Positions 6,734 through 7,029 of a DNA stretch of 7,029 nt are shown piece after piece. Position 1 is the stretch's first letter. Every line of letters starts with the position of its first letter. Source of the DNA: Gemmatimonadota bacterium (GTDB lineage Bacteria; Latescibacterota; UBA2968; UBA8231); assembly GCA_026706505.1 (NCBI GenBank), contig JAPOYQ010000819.1:1-7029 (forward strand), given 5' to 3'. The position numbers and the translations under genes are program-made. The notes beneath the pieces are model-generated. The model was not told the DNA's origin. It did no database searches and saw only the letters and a program-made list of their open reading frames with translations.

Positions 6734-7029
6734 TTGAACCTTCTACCATCCATTGCCAAAAGCGCCGCCGTCCTAGCGCTACTCGCCGCACCAAGCCAAG
6801 CTTGGGAAACCCCCGTCGTCCAAGCCACCCGCACGCCCACGCCCCCTAACATCGACGGTCGTCTCGACGATCCAGTCTGGGATCAAGCCCCGACCATAAC
6901 CGACTTTTTTCAGCGCGAGCCCGTCGAAGGTGCCCCACCTACCGAGCAGACCCAAGTCCGCATCCTCTTTGACGACGACTATCTGTACTTTGCCTTGCGC
7001 TGCTTCGACAGCGAGGCCGATCGCCTAGT
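6734..7029 (+). CDS. Secreted CBM9-like protein, probably DUF5916 family, N-terminal fragment
   Basis: The 5' end of a gene that runs off the right edge; 98 codons are visible. A stop at 6722-6724 and the lack of in-frame ATG or GTG make TTG at 6734 the best start; the ribosome site is weak (GAG about 8 nt upstream). Residues 1-23 form a secretion signal: MNLLPSIAKSAAVLALLAAPSQAW, with Lys9, the hydrophobic core AAVLALLAAP and likely cleavage after SQA. The mature N-terminus has the carbohydrate-binding family 9-like pattern PPNIDGRLDDPVWDQAP, FFQREPVEGAPPTEQTQVRILFDDD, then YLYFALRCFDSEADR. This combination is typical of long proteins with an N-terminal CBM9-like domain and a C-terminal DUF5916 domain, thought to be outer-membrane proteins. 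The C-terminal part is not visible, so the full architecture is inferred. Confidence 0.75.
   Translation, partial: MNLLPSIAKSAAVLALLAAPSQAWETPVVQATRTPTPPNIDGRLDDPVWDQAPTITDFFQREPVEGAPPTEQTQVRILFDDDYLYFALRCFDSEADRL

Overview
The window holds four protein-coding genes, two of them cut by the window edges, and no RNA gene or CRISPR array that I can see. It looks like a moderately GC-rich bacterium with a Gram-negative type envelope. The reasons are a lipoprotein signal on the solute-binding protein, a secreted protein of the CBM9/DUF5916 type (usually an outer-membrane family), and leaderless intergenic gaps with ordinary Shine-Dalgarno sites. The mix of a small-type iterative PKS, a GHL10-like TIM-barrel protein and a CBM9/DUF5916 protein resembles uncultured marine or sponge-associated lineages such as Poribacteria, Latescibacterota or Acidobacteriota. 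That placement is inference from gene content only.

Layout. Positions 1-3318 (minus strand) are the N-terminal 1106 residues of a type I polyketide synthase, with ketosynthase, acyltransferase and the start of a dehydratase; it continues off the left edge. An AT-rich divergent intergenic region (3319-3544) separates it from a plus-strand lipoprotein of the LivJ-like substrate-binding family (3545-4789). A 160-bp convergent gap follows and is mostly filled by a 125-bp imperfect palindrome (4806-4930). This resembles the dispersed TGTCATTCTGAG-type intergenic repeats of many environmental genomes. Next, on the minus strand, is a cytoplasmic glycoside-hydrolase-like TIM-barrel protein (4950-6578). 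A second divergent gap (6579-6733) leads to the 5' end of a secreted CBM9-like protein on the plus strand (6734 to the right edge).

How the parts relate. The PKS has intact KS, AT and DH catalytic residues. It has no loading domain and only a very short N-terminal leader, as expected of a monomodular, iteratively acting enzyme; its KS carries DAACASS instead of the common DTACSSS. The substrate-binding protein has no permease or ATPase beside it, so it is an orphan here. The TIM-barrel protein and the CBM9-like protein are divergently arranged and could both serve carbohydrate handling, but nothing in the sequence proves a shared pathway. I see no evidence of a wholly unknown system. The PKS and the palindromic element are the most notable items.
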